This document shows positions 40,818 to 49,296 of a DNA stretch of 64,000 bases, one piece after another (within the stretch, counting starts at the first letter, position 1; each line of letters begins with the position of its first letter). The DNA lies in contig JARKQJ010000065.1 in assembly GCA_029973955.1 (NCBI GenBank), positions 27,942-91,941 of the forward strand. The letters run 5' to 3'. Made by a program: the position numbers and the translations under genes. This stretch comes from Paludibaculum sp. (GTDB taxonomy: Bacteria > Acidobacteriota > Terriglobia > Bryobacterales > Bryobacteraceae). A model generated the notes under the pieces. The model was not told the origin of the DNA, made no database searches, and saw only the letters and a list, made by a program, of their open reading frames with translations.

Positions 40818-43168
40818 TGCTCCCCGACTATGAGAAACTCGGCGCCTTCTATCTGGGGCGAGTCAAGGAATCCGGCCAGACCCTTCTCTACGACAGCAAA
40901 GACCTGACCACGCACGCCGTGTGCGTGGGCATGACCGGCTCCGGCAAGACCGGCCTGTGCATCGGCCTTCTCGAGGAAGCCGCCATCGATGGCATTCCCG
41001 CCATCGTGATCGACCCCAAAGGCGACCTCGCCAACCTCCTGCTCACCTTCCCCGATCTCAAGCCCGCCGACTTCGAACCCTGGGTGAACACCGATGAGGC
41101 GCGCAACAAGGGCATGGAGCCCGACGTCTTCGCCGCCGCCGAGGCCGCCAAGTGGACCAAGGGCCTGGGCCAGTGGCAGCAGGACGGCGAGCGCATCCGC
41201 CGCATGAAGGCCGCCTGCGACTTCGCGGTCTACACGCCCGGCTCAGACGCCGGCATCCCCGTATCTATCCTCAAGTCCTTCGCCGCGCCCGACGAGGCGA
41301 CGATGAACGATCGGGAGGGGCTGCGAGATCGCATCGCCTCCACCGCCACCTCGCTGCTCGCCCTCGCCGGCATTGAAGCCGATCCGGTGCAGTCCCGCGA
41401 GCACATCCTGCTCTCCACCATCCTTGACACCGCCTGGCGCGCCTCCACCGATCTCGACCTCGCCGCCATCATCGGCCAGGTGCAGAACCCGCCCTTCAAG
41501 AAAGTGGGCGTGCTGGATCTCGACTCCTTCTACCCCGCCAAGGAGCGCTTCGGCCTCGCCATGGCGCTGAACAACCTGCTCGCCTCGCCCGGCTTCGAAG
41601 CCTGGCTGACCGGCGAAGCCCTGGACATCAGCGCCATGCTGTGGACCCCCGCCGGCAAGCCGCGTATCAGCATCTTCTCCATCGCGCATCTGAGCGACAC
41701 CGAGCGCATGTTCTTCGTCTCTCTGCTGCTCAACCAGACGCTCTCCTGGGTGCGCGGACAGAGCGGCACCTCGAGCCTGCGCGCCATCCTCTACATGGAC
41801 GAGATCTTCGGCTACTTCCCGCCGGTGGCCAATCCACCCTCGAAGAAGCCGCTGCTCACGCTGCTCAAACAGGCCCGCGCCTTCGGCCTGGGCGTCGTGC
41901 TCGCCACGCAGAACCCCGTCGATCTCGACTACAAAGGCCTGGCCAACACCGGCACCTGGTTCATCGGACGCCTGCAGACAGAGCGCGATAAAGCGCGCGT
42001 GCTGGAAGGATTGGAGGGCGCCGCGGCCTCCTCCGGCGCGAAGTTCGACCGCGCGGCGATGGAACAGACTCTGGCTGGGCTCGGCAACCGCATCTTCCTG
42101 CTCAACAACGTGCACGAGGACGCGCCCGTGCTCTTCGAAACCCGCTGGACTCTCTCTTACCTGCGCGGCCCCATGGCGCGGCCGGAGATCCGCAAAATCA
42201 TGGCCGGGCGCGAAGCCACGCCCGCGCCGGCCGCCGCCGCGGCATCCGCGCCCGCCGTCACCGCGGTGCCGGAAGGCGCCTGCGCCTCCGCCCCCGTGCT
42301 CCCGCCCGAAATCCCGCAGTACTTCGTCCCCCTCAGCGGCAGCGTCCTGCACTACGAACCGCGCGTGCTCTGCGCCGCCCAGGTCCACTTCACTGACTCG
42401 AAGCTCGGCGTGGATGAAGTGCGCGACGCCATCTTCGCCTGCCCCATTACCGACGCCGCGATCCCCGTGGACTGGACCCAGGCCGAAGCCGTGGAAGTGC
42501 CCGTGAACGATCTCGAAAAGTCGCCCGCCGAAGGCGCCACTTTCTCCGAACCGCCGGCCGCCGCGGCCAAGGCGAAGAACTACGCCGTCTGGCAGAAGAG
42601 CTACGCGCTATGGCTCTTCCAGAGCCAGTCGCTGGAACTCTTCCGCAGCCCTTCCACTGGAGAAGTCTCGAAAATCGGCGAGAGCGAGCGCGATTTTCGC
42701 ATTCACACGCAGCAGTCCGCGCGCGAGGCCCGCGACCGCCAGGTGGCCGCCCTCCGCGCTAAGTACGCTCCCAGGATGCAGACCATCGAAGACCGCATCC
42801 AGCGCGCCCAGGTGAAGCTGGAACAGGAGAAGCAGCAGGCCACCTCGCAGACGCTCTCCTCCGTCCTCTCCATCGGCACCTCCATTCTCGGTGCGTTCAT
42901 GGGGCGCAAGACCATCAGCGCCGCCAACGTCAACCGCATCGGCTCTGCCGCGCGTGCCGCCACGCGCATCGGCAAAGAGCGCGGCGATGTCGGCCTGGCC
43001 GAATCGTCGGTGGAGAACCTCCAACAACAGTTGCAGGAACTGGAAGCCCAGCTTCAGGCCGATATCGAAGCCATCCCCATGCCGGGCGAAGAAGCCCTGG
43101 AGACGGTGACCGTGAAGCCCAAAAAGACGGGCATCAACGTTCAGCTTTGCGCGCTCGCCTGGATGTAA
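40817..43168 (+). CDS. HerA/FtsK-like P-loop ATPase with C-terminal coiled coil
   Basis: This is a 783-aa ATPase related to the HerA/VirB4/TraG group (DUF87/DUF853-like). Walker A is GMTGSGKT (residues 38-45), DPKGDLANLL follows, and Walker B is AILYMDEIFGYFPP (about 325-335). LLKQARAFGLGVVLATQNPVDLDYKGLAN and TWFIGRLQTERD are typical of HerA-like proteins. After an Ala/Pro linker (about 465-490), the C-terminal half has a unique domain, two coiled coils (about 635-675 and 715-755) and between them a Gly-zipper-like hydrophobic stretch (SSVLSIGTSILGAFMG, about 678-695) that could enter a membrane. No nuclease motif is visible. Operon with SPFH and RHH suggests a membrane-associated motor; the substrate is unknown. 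Confidence 0.88.
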   Translation: MLPDYEKLGAFYLGRVKESGQTLLYDSKDLTTHAVCVGMTGSGKTGLCIGLLEEAAIDGIPAIVIDPKGDLANLLLTFPDLKPADFEPWVNTDEARNKGMEPDVFAAAEAAKWTKGLGQWQQDGERIRRMKAACDFAVYTPGSDAGIPVSILKSFAAPDEATMNDREGLRDRIASTATSLLALAGIEADPVQSREHILLSTILDTAWRASTDLDLAAIIGQVQNPPFKKVGVLDLDSFYPAKERFGLAMALNNLLASPGFEAWLTGEALDISAMLWTPAGKPRISIFSIAHLSDTERMFFVSLLLNQTLSWVRGQSGTSSLRAILYMDEIFGYFPPVANPPSKKPLLTLLKQARAFGLGVVLATQNPVDLDYKGLANTGTWFIGRLQTERDKARVLEGLEGAAASSGAKFDRAAMEQTLAGLGNRIFLLNNVHEDAPVLFETRWTLSYLRGPMARPEIRKIMAGREATPAPAAAAASAPAVTAVPEGACASAPVLPPEIPQYFVPLSGSVLHYEPRVLCAAQVHFTDSKLGVDEVRDAIFACPITDAAIPVDWTQAEAVEVPVNDLEKSPAEGATFSEPPAAAAKAKNYAVWQKSYALWLFQSQSLELFRSPSTGEVSKIGESERDFRIHTQQSAREARDRQVAALRAKYAPRMQTIEDRIQRAQVKLEQEKQQATSQTLSSVLSIGTSILGAFMGRKTISAANVNRIGSAARAATRIGKERGDVGLAESSVENLQQQLQELEAQLQADIEAIPMPGEEALETVTVKPKKTGINVQLCALAWM

Positions 43169-43181
43169 TCGTGGATGGGAT

Positions 43182-43910
43182 CTAGGCTTTCTTCAGCCAC
43201 ATCTCGTATAGCGGCACCAGGATCAGCACCCCGAACAGCAGCCCCATGCACGCCCCCGAAGCCAGCATGAGGTAGACGATGTCCGGCGCGTACTTGGCCA
43301 GGAAGCGCGCCCCGAAATCCACCAGCAGCGTCACGAACGGCAGCACGATCACCGTGCACTTCACACCCGTCTTCAGGCTGGTAAACGAGAACACGCCTGC
43401 CAGCACGAAGAACACCAGCCCAATCGACTGGATGTGCGTATGCGCCACGCGCGCCCACAGGCTCACCGGCTCGCCGCGATCGATCTGCGTCACCACCATC
43501 ACCTCTTCGTAGCTGGTGAGCGGCGCGAAGCGCTGCAGTCCGTTCGGATTGTGGCAGCGCACACAGTTCTCCTGCAGAATCGGCCTCACCACTGCGTCGT
43601 AGCCCTTCTGGTCCGCACCGTCCTGGATCCACGAAAGGATCTTCTCCTTGTCGCCGGACTTCTTCAGGAACTGCTCCATGCTGCCGCCGTGGATCTTCGA
43701 CGCGATCTTCGTGTTGTCGCGGCGGCCGTAAAACGCGCGCCGCAAGTCTGACACCGTCAACCCCGGCTCGCCGTCCGTCAGATTGTAGGTGAGATACAGG
43801 TTGTAGCTCGCGATCGCATAGCCAACCCCAATCACCATCAGCATCAGCGAAACCACCAGCTTCTGAGGCAGCGGAAGTTGAGCGAGCCGAAAATCGTCAA
43901 GTCTGGCCAT
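43182..43910 (-). CDS. Membrane protein with one c-type haem site
   Basis: This 242-aa protein has an N-terminal TM (about residues 18-38), a periplasmic region with a single haem c motif CVRCH (about 119) in ILQENCVRCHNPNG, and 3-4 TMs near the C-terminus. The conserved stretch EEVMVVTQIDRGEPVSLWAR and AHTHIQSIGLVFFVLAGVF carries several His residues that could ligate haem. It resembles elongated membrane cytochromes of unknown function. The ATG at 43910 follows GGAGGA. It converges on the ATPase gene with 13 bp between. The partner redox protein is not obvious. Confidence 0.8.
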   Translation of the reverse strand: MARLDDFRLAQLPLPQKLVVSLMLMVIGVGYAIASYNLYLTYNLTDGEPGLTVSDLRRAFYGRRDNTKIASKIHGGSMEQFLKKSGDKEKILSWIQDGADQKGYDAVVRPILQENCVRCHNPNGLQRFAPLTSYEEVMVVTQIDRGEPVSLWARVAHTHIQSIGLVFFVLAGVFSFTSLKTGVKCTVIVLPFVTLLVDFGARFLAKYAPDIVYLMLASGACMGLLFGVLILVPLYEMWLKKA

Positions 43911-43954
43911 GGCCGATCGATTCCTCCGACTCTCTATCTTATGCCGCCGCCGGC

Positions 43955-45268
43955 TCAGGGCTTCGGCAGCTTCGAAAAGACGCGGTCCTTCAGCCAGTGC
44001 TCGTCCCACCACTCAATGGGATTCACCTGCACGCCGTCCACCTGCATGGAGAAGTGCAGGTGGTCTCCGCCGGCCATCCCCGTGGCGCCGCTGCGGCCCA
44101 GTTCCTCGCCGCGCTTGACCATCTGCCCTTGCTTCACCTCGATCTTGCTCAGGTGCCCGTAGATCGATTGCAGCCCGTAGCCGTGATCCACCACAACGCA
44201 GTTGCCGTAAATGCCCAGCCGGTCCGCGAAGATCACTTTGCCGGCGTTGGACGCCACCACCGGCGCCTGCTTCACCTTTGACAGGTCGAAGCCCAGGTGC
44301 ACCTGCTGGTCCACCTTCTTGCCCTGGTACTTGTAGCTGCGCACGTCGGCAAACAGCGCCTCCACCTTGGAATTGGAGAGCTGCTGGAACGGCTCCGTCC
44401 ACAGGAAGCGCGGCTCGCTCTGGCTACGCAGGCCGGACATCAACTCGTTGTTCTGCCGCCGCACGTCGCGGTTGATGTGCAGGAATCGGTCGATCAGTTC
44501 ACCCGAACCGCCGGGCTCGATGTCGTTCACGGCCTTCTGCAGGAAGTCGTCGCTCAACTCCAGTTCGCGGCTGCGGAACGCCTTCGGCTTGATCCTGTAC
44601 CAGAACTGTGCCGTCACCTCCTGCCCGGCCGGATTGGTCGCGTAGACCAGCGGCACCGTGTCCTTCGGGGTGTCCCACGGGTACGCGAACAGGCAGAACC
44701 GCTCGTTCTCGCTCTTCGCCCCGGGTAAGGGGAAGCTGCGGAACTTGTGCGCGCCCACCTTCACGCCGGCCTCGGTCCAGTAGCCCGAAACCGTGAACGT
44801 CACCAGTTCGGACCCGCCCAGATTGATGTAGTGCTGCTCGGAGTCCGCCGTCACGCGCGGCGGCTCCAGGTTGACCACCACGTCGTAGCTCTTCTTCGTC
44901 GCGGCGCCGCGGAAATCGTTCGAAACCGCCTCCACCGTCAACTGCGCCGGCCCGCTTTTGAAGCCCTGGTCCGGACGCGCCGTCAACTCCAGATGCAGCA
45001 GCGTCTCTCCCTGCTTCTTCTTCCAGAACAGCAGCCGGTCCGCCGGCTCCGTCATCGACGCGGAGCTCTGCGCGCTGCCCTGATGCAGCGACGCCGTGAC
45101 AGACCGCGCGCCGTGCGGGTTGCGGATCGAGATCACCAGACCGTTCGCCGCCGCCAGCGCCTTGGGCGCGGGCTTCAGCTCCAACGCGGTCTCCGTCGAA
45201 AGAAAAAACAGTGCAGCCGGGATCCCGATGGCCAGCACCAAGACCCCTGATAGAAGAATCGCTTTCAC
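43955..45268 (-). CDS. M23 family metallopeptidase
   Basis: This is a membrane-anchored or exported peptidoglycan peptidase (437 aa). An N-terminal anchor (about residues 3-23) and an Ig-like/beta-rich region (about 30-320) precede the M23 domain. The zinc ligands are in VHLGFDLS (His, Asp) and DHLHFSM (HxH). HGYGLQSIYGHLSKIEV and KRGEELGRSGATG complete the LytM fold. The start is GTG at 45268 with GAAAGG directly upstream, so spacing is short. It lies upstream of the haem protein gene with a 44-bp gap. Confidence 0.9.
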   Translation of the reverse strand: MKAILLSGVLVLAIGIPAALFFLSTETALELKPAPKALAAANGLVISIRNPHGARSVTASLHQGSAQSSASMTEPADRLLFWKKKQGETLLHLELTARPDQGFKSGPAQLTVEAVSNDFRGAATKKSYDVVVNLEPPRVTADSEQHYINLGGSELVTFTVSGYWTEAGVKVGAHKFRSFPLPGAKSENERFCLFAYPWDTPKDTVPLVYATNPAGQEVTAQFWYRIKPKAFRSRELELSDDFLQKAVNDIEPGGSGELIDRFLHINRDVRRQNNELMSGLRSQSEPRFLWTEPFQQLSNSKVEALFADVRSYKYQGKKVDQQVHLGFDLSKVKQAPVVASNAGKVIFADRLGIYGNCVVVDHGYGLQSIYGHLSKIEVKQGQMVKRGEELGRSGATGMAGGDHLHFSMQVDGVQVNPIEWWDEHWLKDRVFSKLPKP

Positions 45269-45291
45269 CCTTTCAGGGTAGCGAAGCGGGC

Positions 45292-46617
45292 TTAGCTATA
45301 GAGCCGGTCCCAGCTTCTCTCGTTGTTCCAGCTATCGGACGGATCGAAGTAGCCGGTGCCCGGCGCCAGGTGCTTCTTCACCTCATCCGCGTTCGGCTCC
45401 ACGCCCAAACCCGGCTTGTCCGGCACCACGGCCCAACCCTTTTCTGACAGCGGCTGGTCGTTGCCCTTCACCAGGTCCTTCCACCACGGCACATCCACGC
45501 TGTGATGCTCCAGCACCAGGAAGTTCTCCGTCGCGGCCGCGCAGTGCACGTTGGCCATGAACGAAATCGGCGTGCCCGCGAAGTGCATCGCCATCGGGTG
45601 GCCGTACTCCATCAGCGCATCGCCGATCTTCTTCGTCTCCAGCAATCCTCCCGACGTCGCCAGGTCCGGATGCAGAACGTCCACCGCATGGTTCTTCGCC
45701 AGGTGGATGAACGGTTCCTTCAGGTAGATATCCTCGCCCGTGCACAGCGGGATGTCGATCGCCTCTTTGATCTCCTTCAACTGCTCCGTCTCGGTCCATG
45801 GAATCATGTCTTCCAGCCAGGCCATGTTGAACTTCGTCAAACCCTTGCCCAGCCGGATGCAGGAGTTCACGCCGATGTGGCCGAAATGGTCTGCCGACAG
45901 CGGGATGTCCCAGCCCACCATTTCGCGGATCTGGGCCACGTAATCGCACATCAGTCCGATCCCCTTGTCGGTGATCTCCATGCCCGTGAACATGTGCGGC
46001 GTCAACCCCGCCGTCCGCTGCGTCACGCCCAGCGGCGCCGTCACGCAGCCCGGAGTCTGCTCCACCAGATCAATGCCCAAATCCATCTTCAGCCACGTGA
46101 AGCCCTCTTCCCGGCGCTTCCTCAGCCGCTCGCCGTAGACCTTGGGATCGTGGGACTCCGTGGTGTCGCAGTACAGCCGGATCTTGTCGCGGAACTTCCC
46201 GCCCAGCAACTGGTAGGCCGGCACGTTGTACGCCTTGCCAGCCAGATCCCACAGCGCCATCTCCACGCCGCACACGCCGCCAGCCTGCCGCGCGTGAAAA
46301 CCGAACTGCTTGATCTTGCGGAACACCTTGTCCACGTTGCAGGGATTCTCGCCGATCAGCCGCGACTTCAGAATCAGCGCATACGTCACGCTGGCTCCAT
46401 CTCGCACTTCGCCGTATCCGCTGATGCCCTGGTTGGTATCGATCCGGATGATCGGCGCCCGCATCGGCGCGCCGATGATGTGCGCAAACCGCAAATCCGT
46501 GATCTTCAGTTCCGACGGCTTCCCCGCCGTCTTCACATTGCCCTGATACGCCTGGATCGTCTCCTCGGCCCAAAACGCCCCGGCCGCCAGACCTCCCAGA
46601 AATCCCCGTCTTTTCAT
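45292..46617 (-). CDS. Enolase-superfamily dehydratase (MR/MLE family), exported
   Basis: This is a mandelate racemase/muconate lactonizing enzyme family protein of 441 aa. Such enzymes dehydrate sugar acids via abstraction of an alpha-proton. It has a Tat-like leader (KRRGFLGGLAAGAFWAEE), a capping domain (about 35-165) and a barrel with metal-ligand candidates in PLSADHFGHIG, MAWLEDMIPWTE and CTGEDIYLKE. DVLHPDLATSGGLLETKKIG is typical. The Met at 46617 (second of two adjacent ATGs) has the better ribosome-binding spacing. It follows the RraA-like gene by 8 bp in the permease operon. The substrate is not readable. Confidence 0.88.
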   Translation of the reverse strand: MKRRGFLGGLAAGAFWAEETIQAYQGNVKTAGKPSELKITDLRFAHIIGAPMRAPIIRIDTNQGISGYGEVRDGASVTYALILKSRLIGENPCNVDKVFRKIKQFGFHARQAGGVCGVEMALWDLAGKAYNVPAYQLLGGKFRDKIRLYCDTTESHDPKVYGERLRKRREEGFTWLKMDLGIDLVEQTPGCVTAPLGVTQRTAGLTPHMFTGMEITDKGIGLMCDYVAQIREMVGWDIPLSADHFGHIGVNSCIRLGKGLTKFNMAWLEDMIPWTETEQLKEIKEAIDIPLCTGEDIYLKEPFIHLAKNHAVDVLHPDLATSGGLLETKKIGDALMEYGHPMAMHFAGTPISFMANVHCAAATENFLVLEHHSVDVPWWKDLVKGNDQPLSEKGWAVVPDKPGLGVEPNADEVKKHLAPGTGYFDPSDSWNNERSWDRLYS

Positions 46618-46625
46618 CATGGCCC

Positions 46626-47540
46626 TCACTTTTTCACCGGCATCCGGACCTTCGAACCCTTCGACTCCGCCCACTTGTTGAACTCCTCGGCCATGGCCGG
46701 CGTCCAACCTGCGTCAATCTGCCCCGGCGTATACTTCTGCTCGCGCAGCATCTGGTGGCCCCACTCATCGCGCAGCCGCGTCAACTCGCTCTCATCGGCC
46801 ACTGCCATCGCCAGATGCGCCGGGATGAACACCAGCCCCTCCGGATCGCTCAGCACCACATCGCCCGGCAGCGCCGTCACGCCGCCGATGCGAATCGGCA
46901 CGTTGATCCCCATCAGCGTCACCTCCGCGATCGCCGAGGGGTCGTAGCCGCGGCAGAACACTTTGAAGCCCTTGATCTCGCTGATGCCCGAAACGTCGCG
47001 CACCGCACCATCCACCACCAGTCCGTTCCCCGTCTTCGCCCAGATCGACGTGCCCAGGTTGTCGCCGATAATCGTGCCGTCCTTGATCTTGCCGAACAGG
47101 TCCACCACCATCACATCCCGCTTCGTCAGCGTGTCGATCACCCACGAGTTCTGCCCGCGCCCCACGCGTTTCTCCTGCTTGCCATGGTCGTTGATCACCG
47201 TTTCCATGTCCGCGCGCTTCGGCATGAACACCGCCGTTACCACGCGGCCCACCATCCGGTCGCCCGTCGGATCGGTCACGTTCACCGTCTTCCAGCCGCC
47301 TTCAAACTGATTGTTGTACCCCAGCCGCCGCAGCGTGCCCCACGCCTCCTCCGCCGTCGTCAGCTTCAAGCGGTCCAGCACTTCGTCCGGCACTTTCGGC
47401 CGGCCGTCGGAGAACCGCTCCCCTTTCCATTCGCGCGTGATGTCGATCCGCTGCTCGTTCGTGAACATCCCCAACTGGGCGGCTGCGGGCAGCGTCGCCA
47501 GGCAGGCCATCAGGGCCGGTAACACTCGGATCCGAGTCAT
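46626..47540 (-). CDS. RraA family protein with signal peptide
   Basis: This 304-aa protein contains an RraA/HMG-aldolase-like fold: TIIGDNLGTSIWAKTGNGL, VVDGAVRDVSGISEIKGF and LPGDVVLSDPEGLVFIP. RraA homologues are either RNase E regulators or 4-hydroxy-4-methyl-2-oxoglutarate/oxaloacetate aldolases. The catabolic neighbours favour the aldolase type. A Sec signal peptide (VLPALMACLATLPAAAQ) is present, which is unusual for this family. The N- and C-terminal extensions (about residues 20-90 and 260-304) are not part of the fold. Confidence 0.85.
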   Translation of the reverse strand: MTRIRVLPALMACLATLPAAAQLGMFTNEQRIDITREWKGERFSDGRPKVPDEVLDRLKLTTAEEAWGTLRRLGYNNQFEGGWKTVNVTDPTGDRMVGRVVTAVFMPKRADMETVINDHGKQEKRVGRGQNSWVIDTLTKRDVMVVDLFGKIKDGTIIGDNLGTSIWAKTGNGLVVDGAVRDVSGISEIKGFKVFCRGYDPSAIAEVTLMGINVPIRIGGVTALPGDVVLSDPEGLVFIPAHLAMAVADESELTRLRDEWGHQMLREQKYTPGQIDAGWTPAMAEEFNKWAESKGSKVRMPVKK

Positions 47541-47557
47541 GTTCTCAATCGCTCCTC

Positions 47558-49240
47558 TTACCAGAACTTGTGGTTTGTCGCCACGAACTGCGGCAGCAGA
47601 TAGGCGTACATCATCACCACCATCCCAATCACCAGCGCCAGCACCAGGCCATGCTTGAACACCGCCCGGAACAGGTCGCCCTCTTTTCCCTCGATCCCCG
47701 CCGCCACACACGCCACAATCAGGGACTGCGCGCCAACCATCTTCCCCATCACTCCACCCGTCGAGTTCGCCGCCGCCATCAGCACCGGGCTCAACCCCAG
47801 CTTCGTCGCCGTCACCACCTGCAGGTTCCCGAACAGCGCATTCGACCCCGCATCCGTCCCGCTCAGCGCCACGCCCAACCAACCAATGAACGTGCCGAAA
47901 ATCGGATACAGGAACCCCGTGTGCGTCATCGCCAGCCCCATCACCGCATCCATGCCGCAGTACCGCGTCACATACGCCAGGCAGATCATGCACAGAATCG
48001 CCATGAAGCTATACCGCATCCGGTACAGCGTCTTCCGGAACACGCGCAGCGTCGCGCCCAACGACAATCCCAGCACCGGCCCCGACACCAATCCGGCCAG
48101 GAACGTCGCCGTGCCCACGCTCGAAAGCCAGTCGAAGTAGAACAGCGCCGGCTCCGCCACATCCTTCGAAACCACCGGCGCCGTCCGGATCACCAGCTTG
48201 TGCAGCCCCGGCACCGGGGGGTGCGAACTCGTCATGGAAACCAGGCCCTTCACCGCCGGAATCCCCCAAAGCACCACGAAGAACGCAATCAGCAGGAACG
48301 GAGACCAGGCGTGGAACACCTCCCTGGCCGTGTACTGCTTCGCCGCCTCCTGCGCCTTGCCGCGCTCTTCCGGAAAACGGTACACCGGCTTCGGCTTCCA
48401 GTACTTGAAGAAGATCGCGCAGACGATCAATGCGCCCATGCCGCTGACGATATCCACCAGCGATGAGTCCATATAGTTCGACCACAGAAACTGAATCCCG
48501 CCAAACGACAACCCCGCCGCCAGGCACCCCGGCCAAACCTTCAGCGTGTCCCGCGTGCTCACCTGCGTCCGCACCAGCCAGAAAGGCAGAAACGCCGCGA
48601 TCGGCGGCAGAATTCGCCCCATCGTCGCGCTCAGATCCGCTTCCGGCAGCCCGGTCACCGCCGTCAGCGCGCGCACCGGGTTGCCCATCCCGCCCCAGGC
48701 CACCGGCGCCGTGTTCGCCATCAGACAAACCACCGCCGTCTCAAACGGGCGAAAGCCCAGCCCGATCATCATCGACGCCGTCACCGCGACCGGTGCCCCG
48801 CCGCCGCCCGCACCCTCCAGTACCGCCCCGAATGCAAAGGCAATCAGCAGCAACTGCAGCCGCCGGTCGTCCGTCAGCGCCCCAATCGACCCCTTGATCG
48901 TCTCGAAGTGCCCGCTCTCCACCGTCAGGTCATAAACGAACACCGCCCCGATCAGCACCCACGCAATCCACATCACCGCGTAAACTAACCCGTGCGCCGC
49001 CGCCCCCGCCACCATCTGCGGCGGCATCCGGAACACGAACAGCGCCACTGCGATGCACGCCACCAACGCATACAGCGCCGCCAGGTGCGCCGCCGTCTTG
49101 CGGACCGCCAACAGGTAGAACAGCATCGTCACTGGGATGGCGGAAACTATGGTGGACAGCGCAACGTTTCCAAGCGGATCGTAGGTCTGGGTCCAAGGCT
49201 GCATGGGGCTCCACGGGACGTCGAAAACGTCCAGCGGCAT
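47558..49240 (-). CDS. LctP family permease (L-lactate permease-like)
   Basis: This is a 560-aa secondary transporter of the lactate permease family, with about 13 TMs. Landmarks are AFGAVLEGAGGGGAPVAVTA, MANTAPVAWGGMGNPVRAL, GWLGVALSGTDAGSNALFGN and ANSTGGVMGKMVGAQSL, all classic LctP motifs. It probably brings lactate, glycolate or another 2-hydroxy acid into the cell by proton symport. It is the first gene in an operon with RraA-like and enolase-superfamily proteins. The ATG at 49240 is preferred over GTG at 49255, but neither has ideal Shine-Dalgarno spacing. Confidence 0.92.
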   Translation of the reverse strand: MPLDVFDVPWSPMQPWTQTYDPLGNVALSTIVSAIPVTMLFYLLAVRKTAAHLAALYALVACIAVALFVFRMPPQMVAGAAAHGLVYAVMWIAWVLIGAVFVYDLTVESGHFETIKGSIGALTDDRRLQLLLIAFAFGAVLEGAGGGGAPVAVTASMMIGLGFRPFETAVVCLMANTAPVAWGGMGNPVRALTAVTGLPEADLSATMGRILPPIAAFLPFWLVRTQVSTRDTLKVWPGCLAAGLSFGGIQFLWSNYMDSSLVDIVSGMGALIVCAIFFKYWKPKPVYRFPEERGKAQEAAKQYTAREVFHAWSPFLLIAFFVVLWGIPAVKGLVSMTSSHPPVPGLHKLVIRTAPVVSKDVAEPALFYFDWLSSVGTATFLAGLVSGPVLGLSLGATLRVFRKTLYRMRYSFMAILCMICLAYVTRYCGMDAVMGLAMTHTGFLYPIFGTFIGWLGVALSGTDAGSNALFGNLQVVTATKLGLSPVLMAAANSTGGVMGKMVGAQSLIVACVAAGIEGKEGDLFRAVFKHGLVLALVIGMVVMMYAYLLPQFVATNHKFW

Positions 49241-49296
49241 CTTATCAAATGCCACCGCTCCTCAGGCGCATTCCGAGCCACTCTTCCTGCAACGGC

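Noticed and set aside
40623..43168. Type II toxin-antitoxin module (RHH antitoxin plus toxin)
   Set aside because: The partner is a 783-aa ATPase with Walker motifs, not a small toxin, and the upstream gene is an SPFH protein.
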